The translations under genes and the position numbers were made by a program. This document shows positions 34,250 to 45,076 of a stretch of 64,000 nt of DNA, piece after piece. The DNA comes from Malania oleifera. Lineage: Eukaryota; Streptophyta; Magnoliopsida; Santalales; Ximeniaceae. The DNA lies in the NCBI RefSeq assembly GCF_029873635.1, contig NC_080426.1, forward strand, positions 52,466,093 through 52,530,092, in the 5' to 3' direction. How positions within the stretch are numbered: position 1 is the stretch's first letter; every line of letters begins with the position of its first letter. The notes beneath the pieces are model-generated. The model was not told the DNA's origin and searched no databases. It worked only from the letters and a program-made list of their open reading frames with translations.

Positions 34250-35560
34250 ATTGCTGCTCCCCACTAAATAAGTGAGGGTATTTCTATCGTATTTCTTCCT
34301 CAAACTCCTAAGAAGCTTCTTCCACTGCATGATTTCTCCACAGGTTTTTTACTAATGGAATTTTCTTACTGCGCAATTCTTGCTCCTTCTTGTTTAAGAT
34401 CTGTATTAGTACCTCCTCATAAGCCAGTGAATCTCTGAGCTCTATCTTTGCATAACCAACCACATGGGAGGGATCTAGGACGTATTTCCTCAACATAGAA
34501 ATATGAAATATGTCATGTATCCTGGATAAAATTGGTGGTAAAGCTAGCCAATAGGCAATTGACCCCACTCTCTTATGTATCTTGAATGGGCCAATAAACC
34601 TACGGCTCAATTTACCCTTCCTTCCAAACCTCATAGTACCTTCCAGTGGCGCTACTTTCAGAAATACATGGTCTCCCTCTTCGAATTCCAACTTTCAGTG
34701 GCGAGTATCTGCGTAACTTTTCCTACCGACTCTAATGTGCGCTGATTCTTTCTTTAATAAATTGGATTTTATCGTACGCCTACTGTACTAATTCTAGTCC
34801 CAACACTCACCTCATCCCATCTCATCCCAGTATAGTGGAGAACGACATCTCCTACCATATAACGCCTTGAAATGTGTCATGCCGATGCTGGCCTGATAGT
34901 TGTTATTGTATGCAAACTCTACCAGCGGCATATACTGGGTCCAACTACCCCCAAAATCTAGCATACATGCCCGTAACATATCTTCTAATATCTGAATCAG
35001 TTTCTCTGACTGCCCGTCCATTTGAGGATGAAACGTCGTGCTGAATGATAACTGAGACCCCAAAGCCTCTTGCAAACTCCTCCAAAATCGTGACGTGAAA
35101 TGTGGGTCTCGGTCTGATACTATAGACACTGGCACACCATGTGATTGTACTATTTCCTAAATATATAATTATACTAGTTGTCCATGAAGTAGTTGACTTT
35201 GATAGGAATAAAGTAAGCGGTCTTCGTCAATTGATCTATGACCACCCAAATAGAATTATGTCCTTACCGCATTGGCGGTAAACTTATCACGAAGTCTATA
35301 GAAATGTGATCCCATTTCCACTCTGGGATGTAAAGTGGCTGTAACTGGCCCCTCGGCCTCTAGTGCTCAGCCTTTACCTATTGGTACGTCAAACAATGCT
35401 GCACAAACTCAGCAATCTCCCTCTTCATGCCGCTCCACCAGAAAAATTCTCACAGATCCCTATACATTTTAGTACTTCCTAGATGAACCGTGTATAAGGA
35501 TTTATGAGCCTCCTCTAGGATCATCCTTTTGATATCCACATCTAGAGGCACACATAGCCT
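34250..35560 (-). pseudogene. gypsy integrase with chromodomain
   Basis: Read from 35560 downwards. The zinc-binding part has SLYTVHLGSTKMYRD, FFWWSGMKREIA and VQHCLTYQ. The catalytic core has [26 protein letters not shown] (second Asp) and DGQSEKLIQ (Glu), so all three catalytic acids appear present. The C-terminal GRKGKLSRRFIGPF and the domain KKIPLVKNLWRNHAVEEAS follow. Chromodomains of this type direct chromoviruses to heterochromatin. In-frame stops occur near 35530, 35365 and 35155 and within the chromodomain, so it is inactive. Confidence 0.88.
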
Positions 35561-36380
35561 AGTACGGAACCTAAGAGCTCCATCATCAGAAATACTAAAC
35601 TCCTCTCATTATCTGTCTTGTACCTTCTCTATCAACTCCATTAACTCTGCGTCATTCTTTTGGGCTACTTTAATATTTTCATATAGTGTAGACTGCACCA
35701 CCAAGTTGGCAATAAATGCCCGGTGCTCACTTCCTACTAACTGCACGCTAAGCCTCTCCAAGTCCATCTGGATCGGGTGCTGAATTCCTACTACTGACAA
35801 TGTTACCATCATGGATTTTCGGCTCCGCGCATCAACCACTACATTTACTTTACCTGGATGGTAGCTGATAGTACAATCATAATCCTTGATGAGCTCTAAC
35901 CATTTTTTTTACTGCATATTCAACTCCTTTTGTGTGAAGAAGTACTTTAAAATTTTATGGTCTAAAAATATTTCACATCTCTCTCCGTACAGATAATGCC
36001 TCCAAATTTTCAATGCATGAACCATTGCAGCTAATTTTAGATCATGGGTGGGATAATTCTTTTCATATTCTTTCAATTGTTTGGAGGCATAAGCTACTAC
36101 TCTGCCCTGCTACATTAATACACATCCAAACCCTTTCAAAGACGCGTCACTATATATTACATAACCATCACCTCCCAATGGAATAATCAATACTGGTGCA
36201 GTGACGAGCCTTTGCTTCAGCTTCAAGAAGCTCTGCTCACAATTGTTGTCCCATTTAAACCTAACATTATTTTTGGTTAGTCGTGTCAGAGGTTCTAATA
36301 ATGTTGAGAATCCTTCTACAAACCAATGGTAATATCCTGCTAGTTGCAAGAAACTCCTGATTTCCTAAATGTTCCTTGAC
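35561..36380 (-). pseudogene. gypsy RNase H region
   Basis: FKWDNNCEQSFLKLKQRL is followed by VIYSDASLKGFGCVLM, the RNase H start with its first catalytic Asp. Then [19 protein letters not shown] carries the later Asp, and a connection segment with DARSRK follows. The catalytic Glu of the usual (D/E)LE(L/A) phrase appears replaced ([11 protein letters not shown]). One stop falls directly after VLM and another near 35910. Confidence 0.8.
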
Positions 36381-37290
36381 CCAGCTCAATTCACCACTGC
36401 CTCTATCTTACTAGGATCTACTGAGATTCCATCTCCTGATATAACATGCCTCAGAAACGCAACTTTATCTAACCAGAATTCCCATTTTCTAAACTTGGCA
36501 CACAATTTCTTTTCCCTGAGCATCTGGAGTACTAGCCTTAGGTGTGTCTTATGCTCCTTAAAACTGCTCAAGTAGACCAGTATGTCATCAATGAAAACCA
36601 CAATGAGCTTGTCTAAATACTAGTGAAAGATTCTATTCATCAAATCCATGAATATAGAAAAAGCATTCGTCAGACCAAATGGCATAACTAGAAATTCATA
36701 ATGTCCATACCTGGTCCTGAAAGTCGTCTTTGAGACGTCTTCAACTTTAACTTTTACCTGGTGATAACCTGACCTGAGGTCGATCTTAGAATAGACTGGG
36801 GTCCCCTAGAGTTGATAAAATAAATCATCTATACGGGGTAAAGGATACCTGTTCTTAATTGTTACTTTGTTTATTTCCATGTAATCTATGCACATCATCA
36901 TAAACCTGTTTTTCTTTTTCACAAATAATACTAGAGCTCCCTAGGTTGATACACTAGGTCTGATAAATCCTTTATTCAATAAATCTTGCAATTGAACCTT
37001 TAATTCTCCCAATTTTGCTGGAGCCATTTGGTAAGGAGCTTTAGAGATCGATGTCGTCCCTAAAAGTACATCGATAACAACATTTATCTCGCGGTCGGGA
37101 GGCAACCCAGGTAGTTCCCTTGGAAAAACGTTTGGAAACTCATTTACCACTAGTGTACTAACAAGCTTCAATTCATTTTCTATCATCTCTTTTGCATAGG
37201 CTATAAAACCCTGACATCCGTTTAGAAGTAGTCTTCTTGCCTGTATGGCTAACATTAACTGAGGCAGGGAATGCACCCGTGACCCCACAA
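36381..37290 (-). pseudogene. gypsy reverse transcriptase
   Basis: From 37288 downwards: FPRELPGLPPDREINVVID, ISKAPYQMAPAKLGELK, QDLLNKGFIRPS, then [35 protein letters not shown] and the active-site VFIDDILVY (near 36580-36600). This is the full order of a gypsy RT palm. Stop codons near 36942, 36810, 36620 and 36385 break it. The frame otherwise stays constant, so decay has been mainly by substitution. Confidence 0.9.
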
Positions 37291-37439
37291 ATATGAAATC
37301 TTACTTTCCCGGTGGTCTGAAAATCACCTCTTTCAGATAACAATCGATACTAGCTAGCATGGTTAGTAACCAACCACACCATACGCAGTATTACATCGAA
37401 TCCATGCATATCTAACACAGTTAGGTCAGCTGGTAATAC

Positions 37440-37610
37440 TCTCCCCTAAATTTTTACTGGAAAGCCCCTGAGCACCTTACGACATCTCACCACTAACCCA
37501 GTCGGTGTTGCTACCAACAATTCAACATCTAATATATGTGCCTCAACACTAGACACTTTAACATATCCCATGGACACAAAGGAATGGGTGGAACCTATAG
37601 CAAATAAAAT
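37440..37610 (-). pseudogene. gypsy aspartic protease, split by a solo LTR
   Basis: The protease core phrase reads LFAIGSTHSFVSMGYVK. In active gypsy elements the position before the Gly carries the catalytic Asp-Ser; here it is Ala-Ile, so the active site is lost. The upstream part, VVTGTLFALSYQ, lies beyond the insertion (near 39740-39790). The two halves belong to one frame once the insertion and one AATAA copy are set aside. Confidence 0.75.
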
Positions 37611-37615
37611 AATAA

Positions 37616-39735
37616 TGTTGACCTTATAGGTCACGCCCGATTTTAATTATGACAAATACTTATAATATCTAATGGGTATTTGAGATTATGTGTAGGAACC
37701 TTAATTGTCAAGATCAAGATGCACGTAAAGCAAATAAAGCTTGAAGACCAATTCATGTTTTCAATTGTAATGTATATTCAGTTGTGTAATTGGTCTGTAA
37801 TAGTAATTAGGGATTTTCTGTATGTAATAATCACACACATCACATGTATGTTTAAATACGTAAGCTCATAATGCAAATAATGCAAATGACCTTAGAAAGA
37901 CCTTAGGGGTTGTCGACCGACACCGGATTTTTTCGGTGTCTTGAAAAAGGCTTAGAAGAGACCCTAGGACACTCACACACTCACTTGTATATGTCAAACT
38001 TTTTTTTAGAGTGTTTTTTGCATGATAAGGGATCGAATCGCACAAAATATACACTTGCGGTCGACAACCTTGGTAGCTTATTTTGCCCTGGTCGACTGAA
38101 TCCGGTCTGGGTCAACAATTTGACCTCAGCCCGATCGACCGAAACATTGTAGTTTAAAACCCCCAATTGATTGAAACCTCCTGACGTCAATATTTTGACC
38201 ACCTGGTTGACCGAGATCAATTTGTACTGCACCAACCTGGTCGACCGACGGTCCTCGGGAGAAATCCCAACTGTCTGGTTGACCGAATCACCCAGTTCAA
38301 AATAGCATGGTCGACTGAACCTTGGTAAAAATGAAAAATCACCTCGAACATGCACTTTTGGTTGACCAAATCCCAAATTCAAAAATGTCCTAGTCGACCG
38401 AGGCATATAAACTTCGGTCGACCGAACCTCTCGGGTTGCCCTAATTTTTTTACCGTAGTTAAATTTTTTTAAACATGGTTAAGTTAATTAAAAGACCATT
38501 AAACTTTTCTAATAATACTAGCCTTGTCCCCAACGGTCATAATTCTTGGGGTGTCAATATATACCCCTTCATTTGGGAAAATTAGGAACTTGATTAAGAA
38601 AACAAATTCAAAAATTCTCTCTCGAGCAAAATACTCTCTACTACCCATATTTTTTCTAAAAACACTCTAGCTTACCGTCTCAAGTTCATAAATCCTCTAT
38701 AAGTGTTTTGAGTGTTTATACAAAAAGGTTTGCTCTCTCATTGTTATGAGATTGAATCGATTTTACGAGAGCAAAACCTAAGTTCTTTTATGGGGCTTTG
38801 CTAATAAGCCTATCTTAAGAATAATTGTATTGAACTTCCAAGTGTTACATTTTCGTTGCAATAACTTAGGAAGTTTTGTAGTTGTTTTCGGTTGCAAAAC
38901 GTTTTCTAAAGTTACTCAAATATCTTATGGGATTTACATTGATATATTTGTGAAAATATATTTGCGTTTGTGATATTGGTCTTTGTTGCAATATTTATTC
39001 AAATACATATCATTTTTCTGAATACAAAGATTACATATATCTTGCAAACCAAGCATATACACTATTCACGTGATTGATATATCATGCACTTTGGAATATT
39101 TGAAACTTGAGTGATATCTTTGTTTAAGCACCTTGATTGAGAATATCTTGAAATACAAAGATTGACTGTTGACACTCTCACGTACTCATTACATGGATAG
39201 AAAATACATTTGAGAGTTGAACTATTTAGACCACACTGAGCTTACATATTAAATCATTTGTGGTGCATGTAATTGAACGTATTTGGATACAAATCTGCTT
39301 TACATGAAAACACTTTTCTATTGTATCATTTGATTGTAAATTTGAGTGGCCTGAGGGGGCGGTAATCCAGTCCGGTAAGGATTATTGTAAAGGTTGAGGT
39401 AAGCCCTGTGCTAATTGACTTGGTTTGTATAGGTGCCGCTCCACTCATTTAAGTGAGCATTATAGTGGTGATCCTTGTGCTTGTTAGCCAAGGCGGGGAC
39501 GTAGGCAATTGGCCGAACCTCGACAACATTTATGCATGTCACCCTTTCTTTACTGCTTTCTAGTGCTTGTATGATTGATTAAATTGCTTTATTTACTTTC
39601 TGGTATACATTTACTTTACTTGCACTAGATTGATCATAGGGTTGTGAATATACTGGGGGTTAGGAGATTGACCTAGGGATTAAATTTTAAAAATACCAAT
39701 TCACCCCCCCTCTTGGGATCACGATAAAGCTAAAA
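37616..39735 (+). mobile_element. solo SIRE-like copia LTR inside the gypsy protease
   Basis: A 2,120-bp LTR from TGTTGACCTTATAGG to AAGCTAAAA (CA end decayed to AA), flanked by perfect AATAA copies (37611-37615 and 39736-39740). It has no interior and is in the opposite direction to the host element. It carries about twelve GTCGAC-type palindromes (37905-38430) and the conserved U5 block near 39446-39530. The open frames inside it are chance products of repeats. Confidence 0.93.
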
Positions 39736-39740
39736 AATAA

Positions 39741-40857
39741 CTTGATATGATAAAGCAAAAAGGGTACCTGTCACGACGTCGCCTGCGACGTCCACACCTC
39801 CTGGCATCAAAGCATATACCTTTTCCGGAACTACATCCTCTGCTGGCCTCCACGGGACGCCTGATAACCTCCCCAGTATGGTCTGGGAGCAGGAGCGGCA
39901 CCAGGTGGTGTAGGGCAATCTCGCACCAAATGTCTCGTACTCTGCAGTGATAGCAGATGCCTCTCCTTTCTCGACCCTCTTCCAAGTGTCTCTTTCCACA
40001 TGTCTGACAAACTAGGTAAATCTGTATACCCTGAATCTCATGACCTCTCATCTCCTATCTCTGTCCCCTGTCATAATTACCTCTCCTCCACTGGCTTCAA
40101 CTAGAGCCTACCTAAAAGCCTGAAGGCGTGGACCTCTTCTTTTGTCTCTACTCCTCTACACCCATTTGCTCACTAGCCCTAGCCACAGCTGCTCTGTCTA
40201 CCAATTCAGCAAAGTCCTACACTTTCGGCACTGCTACCTGCTTATAAATTTCTTGCCTCCGACCTTTTTCAAATTCTTTTTCCTTCTTTGCCTCATCGGG
40301 TATGATGTACGAAGCGAAACGGGACAACTCAATACACCTCGCCACGTACTATTGGATTGTTTGCTGTCCCTGCTTCAAAATCAACAATTCCTTTACTTTG
40401 GCTTCTCTAGTAGTGGTTGGGAAATATCTATCATGAACAGTTCTCTAAACCAGCACCAAGCCATAGCTATAGGTACCGTACTCTGTTCCTCCAATAGTTT
40501 TACCTTAGTCCACCATCTCTCGGTCTCTCTTGTCAATTTATAGGTGGAAAATAAGACTTTCTGCTCCTCTGTACACTACAGCACCGCCAAAACCTTCTCA
40601 ATTTCTTACATCTAGTTCTCAGCGACTGTAGAATCACTCCCTCCTAAAAATTCCAGAGGGTTCATTGTGGTGAATTTCTCTATCGTACACTTGTGGCCTG
40701 CAAACGGGCCTCCCTACTCTCTAGTACTCCGTAAGATCTCAGCCATGTCTTGCTGAGCTACACTGCGTAATTCCGTATCTGAATCAGCCCTGCCTGCACT
40801 CGAGGGGCTTGCACCCTCACTACCGCTTGCATGAGCATTGCCATCACTTGGGTCCAT
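39741..40857 (-). pseudogene. gypsy gag
   Basis: It starts on the minus strand at the ATG complementary to 40855-40857 with MDPSDGNAHASGSEGASPSS, then AQQDMAEILRS. This is the opening expected for a Tekay-like gag, about 310 bp after the primer-binding site. The matrix/capsid part is broken by stops and shifts. Near 39960-40030 the nucleocapsid end has CQTCGKRH and CYHC, remains of a CCHC knuckle with the His/Cys half shifted out of frame. It leads into the protease region. Confidence 0.75.
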
Positions 40858-41156
40858 CCTATAAGGACAGTAAACATGAATTAGGGACCCTACCCTTATA
40901 ATTCATGTATCTAACCAAAATCTCATATTATCCCTTTACCTGAACATCCTTATCTTAATTCGAGATTCAGTCCTACACTTTAGAAACACAACCCGGCAAT
41001 AGTTTACTAGGACTTTCCTGAAATTGTTATCCCAGGAAAAACACAAAAACCACTACGGAAGTCCTGCCTCCAAACTACTGAACAAAACCTCAAATCCTTT
41101 TCCTATACTCTGGTATTGTTTACGGTGCACTCTAGAGTCTATAAAACCTAGCAACC

Positions 41157-41171
41157 TAGGCTCTGATACCA
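41157..41171 (-). other. primer-binding site of the gypsy element
   Basis: On the minus strand this reads TTGGTATCAGAGCC, complementary to initiator-Met tRNA, two to three bases from the LTR end GGTCGTTACA. Confidence 0.9.
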
Positions 41172-41173
41172 AT

Positions 41174-42585
41174 TGTAACGACCTACCTATTTTACCATAT
41201 ATTTTTTTTACATAATAACATACATAATAATCTTGATATCCTGTTAAACAATCATAGTTAGGATCAACCTGGACCCATGGGCACTAGGGATATAACTATT
41301 ATACAACTCTGATACCTAAGCAGCGAAAAACGTAAAATTACATATATACCATAAAACACCAGAAATCATACTAGAGTTCTACTGAATCTGTCATATATAT
41401 ATATATATACAATCACTCACAAAAAGTCCAAAAAAGTATCCTAGGGTCATGGTTTCAAAACCCATCTGACCCTAACTCACCTACTTACTCTTATGACAGG
41501 GTAGCACGGTCAACCTCTACTACTATAGAGCTTTACCCGCCCTCCTACCTGGATTTTTTAAAATGTTTGTAATGCTGGGTTGAGACACCTCTTAGTAGGG
41601 GAGATAAACTAACATCAATGTGTAGCAACATGAGTAATCTCGTGATAAATATAAACAGTATATAAATCATATCTGGTAAAAATTGTCTGTATGATTTTTG
41701 AATAAACATAATTATTCGTAACATAACATATCATACTGTATTTCTGAATCATGTAAATCATCTTATATAACTGTACAATACTTGAAATAATACCCAAGAT
41801 AGATAACTAACTGATGTCATATCTTACCCCCTATATGATAGGGTTGTACGGCCTGAAGGCGGGACCTACCAATGGCTGGCCAACCATGCTAAGTCAACAT
41901 AAGTCTGTAAATACGATGGCCTTGCCCTCACCTGATTCAGACTACTAGTGGGACACCTGCACTACCATGAAGCCACATCGATTGCCATCTCCCACACTCT
42001 ATCTGAGATGTGTGGTAATACTAACATAAACATAATCTTGAACATATAGCTACAGTACTGTGCTTTGTAAAACTAAACCAAGTTATCTGGGTTTTGATAA
42101 CATATAGTACATTTCATATATTTATATGTATCTATTCCATATTTCATAGAAATATCTGACATATTCATATTTTCATAAATTTTGACATAACGTACATAAT
42201 CACGACATCTACACCAGCATAAATCATAGCATATGGATCACGACATCTATGTTGGCATAAAACATAACATATGAATCACGACATCTACGCCGGCATAAAA
42301 TATAGCATAACTTACTGAACATAGCCTTTCCGTACTGTTACCATAATGTTTTAAAATCGTAATTCCTATACTGCTTTTAGGGTTTTCCTAAAATTGTCAT
42401 AACATGCTTATTCTGGAAAACATAATAATCTAGTTAGGCATAATTTCCATAGAAAATCATACTCACGCCACACAAATAAAAATGATATTCTAAACATAAA
42501 AATATGAACTGAAATCGTATTTTCTAATAAAATGTATTAAATATGTTTTCTTGTTCAATAGCAGTATTTCCCAAACACTGGTATT
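41174..42585 (-). mobile_element. truncated 5' LTR of the gypsy element
   Basis: About 1.41 kb, starting TGTAACGACC on the plus strand. It runs colinear with 31896-33243 and then loses similarity just after TTTCCCAAACA, about 740 bp short of the LTR's U3 start. The promoter-proximal part with the palindrome cluster is therefore missing. The sequence that follows is CACTA-derived. Confidence 0.85.
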
Positions 42586-43142
42586 AAATATGGATACAAG
42601 GCTCATCACTAGTGGCTTAAATATTAGTGAGGAATTTTGATTTTATCACTAATAGCGCATTATTAGTTACAATTTTCGGTTTGTCATTATTACTTTTGTC
42701 ACTAATTATTTTTTTATTTTTTATTTTTTAATTTTTTTTGTAGTGTTAAGAATACATAATAATAAAAATATATGCACAAGTATGAAAGATGATAACATAC
42801 CTCAAGTGAAGTGTACAAAAAATATACACTAAAGAGAATAATAATGACAACACCAGATAATGAAAATTAATCCAACTAATGTCAACTATGAATCAAGAAT
42901 GCAAATAAATCAATTGATGTTACAAATTAATTCTTTCAATGACAATGACACCAAATCAAGCATGTGAATAACTTGTCTATTTCAAAAATTAATTTTTAAT
43001 TGCAATAATACTAGATCAAGTGCATGTACAAGATTAAGTATGATGTGAGATTAATGTGACTATAGGAGAATAATATGCACAAAGGGATAAACTTAAAATC
43101 CAGTTGTATTCTAGTCCTCTTGCACGTAAAACCATGGCCCTA

Positions 43143-43181
<39 letters not shown>

Positions 43182-43346
43182 TTAGTGCACATTGGTTACA
43201 AGTGAATAAACTTTTTTAGAATAAAATTTTATTCAATATGTTAATTTTTCTATTGAGATCGAATGTTTGCAATTATATTTTCTAATATAGTGAATTTTTA
43301 TTTTATAAAAATAATGTCATTGATTTTAAAAATAAATTCTATAAAA

Positions 43347-43514
43347 CCTTTGTGTTAAAGGGCAAAAGGATAGAGAAGCAATTCATTATCTTGATAGATA
43401 AGTTAACAGTGCCAACATGAAAGTTTCTTATCAAATTTATTTTTAAAATATATGGGCACTCTTAACTTATTTATCAAGATAATGAATTGTTTCTCTATCC
43501 TTTTGCCCTTTAAC

Positions 43515-43517
<3 letters not shown>
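43347..43517. repeat. foldback (MITE-like) element, copy 1
   Basis: Inverted arms of about 65 bp: 43347-43412 begins CCTTTGTGTTAAAGGGCAAA and 43455-43517 is its complement ending TTTGCCCTTTAAC. They are separated by a loop of about 42 bp. The outermost bases of the right arm are lost in the adjoining GA run. The complete form is at 56338-56512. Confidence 0.85.

Positions 43518-43518
<1 letters not shown>

Positions 43519-43590
<72 letters not shown>
43519..43590. repeat. (GA)n microsatellite
   Basis: About 36 GA units directly after the foldback element. The corresponding place in the other copy is (AT)n(GA)n at 56514-56588. Confidence 0.95.
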
Positions 43591-43592
<2 letters not shown>

Positions 43593-43760
43593 ATTTACAT
43601 TTTTGGAGTATCATGACCTTCTAATTGGGATTTAAGCATCAATGCTATTGTTAGGTTCTTATAAGTCTTCAAACTAGGATCCTACACATTGAGAGCTTTT
43701 CTCTTCATTCCATTCTTAACTTGGGATAATTGTTGAATCAGTTGAAATTATTGTCACGAT

Positions 43761-43835
43761 TGTAGACACCCTAGTTTTAAACAAACAATTTTGGGAAGAT
43801 CCGGCATAATTGAGGTTGGTTTTATTTTCAGGAAT
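43761..43835 (+). mobile_element. first 75 bp of a Tat-like LTR
   Basis: TGTAGACACCCTAGTTTTA onward, matching the start of the LTR at 56736 in the same position relative to the foldback. It is cut at GGAATTGGGA by the copia junction. Confidence 0.65.
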
Positions 43836-44490
43836 TGGGAGTCTCCTATATTTTTCTACTAGTAGGCTTGATATTATATTTAGTGTGTCTATGTGCGCTA
43901 GGTTTCAGGTTGCTCCTAAGGAATCCCATCTAAAAGCGGTTAAACGAATCCTTAGGTATCTAGTTGGAACTATAGAGTTAGGCGTATGGTACCCTAAGCA
44001 TACTACCTTTAGGATTGTGACTTATACTGATGCTGACTTTGCCGATAGTAAGGTTGATAGAAAAAGTACCAACGACACTTGTCACTACCTAGGACTCTCT
44101 CTTGTTTCTTGGTTCTCCAAGAAACAGAACTCAGTTGCCTTATTTATAGCCGAAACAGAATATATTGCGGCTGGAAGTTGTACTGCTCAAACTCTTTATA
44201 TGAAAAAGCAACTTATGGCTTTTGGATTGCACTATGATATAATAACTATTAAATGTGATAATACCAGTGCAATCAACATCTCTAAAAATCCTATCTCACA
44301 TTCACGAACTAAACCCATTGAAATTAGACATCACTTCCTTCGTGATCATGAGCAAAAAGGATATGTGGCTCTTGAATTTGCACACACTTATGAATAGCGG
44401 GCGGACATATTTACTAAACCTCTTCCCGAAGATAGGTTCATACAAATTAGATGTGAATTAGGTCTAATGCACAGTAGAGCGACTTCTTAG
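43836..44490 (+). pseudogene. copia RNase H and RT C-terminus, first element of the chain
   Basis: It matches 51201-51858 of the second element. It starts inside the RT thumb at the LLYFSTSRLDIIFSVSMCAR phrase, then KAVKRILRYL, TDADFADSKVDRKS (RNase H first Asp), ETEYIAAGSC (Glu) and CDNTSAINISKNP (Asp), ending DIFTKPLPEDRFIQ. RNase H catalytic residues look better preserved here than in the second element, which has EAKYIMIGS. An in-frame TAG at 44395-44397 interrupts it before the normal end at 44490. The preceding frame from 43810 is read-through from the unrelated flank. Confidence 0.9.
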
Positions 44491-45076
44491 ATATTTCATA
44501 GTTTGCATAAACTTATGGGGAGCTTTTAAGTAAAAGTTACAAGTCTAACTACAATATATGATTGTTAATATTTCCTATTGGTTTAGACTTAGTGAAAATT
44601 GATCATTGCTTGTTGTTTGTAATTCATACTTTTAATATCTAAAGCATGATAATGTTGGACTTTATGTTTTATTGCTTTGATCGTACTGGAACTGTTTGAG
44701 TAGTTGTGGATAAACTGTTAAGATTTATAAACTCAAATAGGTCATTGTTTATACAGGATTTGTGTTGGAAAGTCCCATTTTCAAATGGCACTCTGCTGAA
44801 ATTTTTCCAAATCTTTTTGAACTTCCTGTATAACAATGTTTATTACTCATTACTATTGCCTTGAACTGTCATTCTTATGGCCTTTTTTTTTTTTTTTTAT
44901 GTTGCCAAAAGGGGGAGATGTGGGGGCAAAAATTGGGTTAACTTTTTAGATTGAATTGAATTTAGGATTGAATTGAATTGAACTCATTGTTTCGAATTTT
45001 ACATGATGCACATTGTTAGGGGGGCCTATACCCATTTTTTGCATGATGTATTTGTCGTCATCAAAAATGGGGAGAG
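44491..45076 (+). other. 3' untranslated part and polypurine tract of first element
   Basis: Matches 51859-52445. It contains a T run, CCAAAAGGGGGAGATGTGGG and GATGCACATTGTTAGGGGG, and ends with the polypurine tract CAAAAATGGGGAGAG (45062-45076) immediately before the LTR. Confidence 0.85.

Larger units (their letters stand above)
31896..42585 (-). mobile_element. Tekay/Del-like chromovirus (Ty3/gypsy), degenerate
   Basis: A minus-strand element. In its own direction: truncated 5' LTR (41174-42585), primer-binding site (41157-41171), gag (39741-40857), protease split by a solo copia LTR, RT, RNase H, integrase with C-terminal chromodomain, polypurine tract (33982-33993, complement of GGAGGGGAGAA) and 3' LTR (31896-33981). 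The LTR is TGTAGAGCCCC...GGTCGTTACA. The LTR length, gypsy domain order and chromodomain phrase VKNLWRNHAVEEAS point to the Tekay/Del lineage. Many stop codons show it is inactive. The 5' LTR is cut off where the CACTA-derived segment begins, so no target-site pair can be checked. Confidence 0.9.
42590..43835 (+). repeat. segment copy R1 (CACTA end, foldback, Tat-like LTR start)
   Basis: Colinear with 55169-56812 from ATGGATACAAGGCTCATCAC onward. It holds CACTA subterminal sequence ending TTTTTTGTAGTG at 42745, then AT-rich DNA with a CCATGGCCCTACAAAAT block, an AT run (43149-43180), the foldback element, a GA run and the first 75 bp of a Tat-like LTR. Relative to the other copy it lacks about 300 bp (matching roughly 55630-55925) and an internal duplication. 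It stops abruptly at the copia junction near 43836. Confidence 0.8.

Noticed and set aside
37910..38406. Frames across the solo LTR in the gypsy element
   Set aside because: They fall in the palindrome array of an LTR with perfect target copies; not genes.
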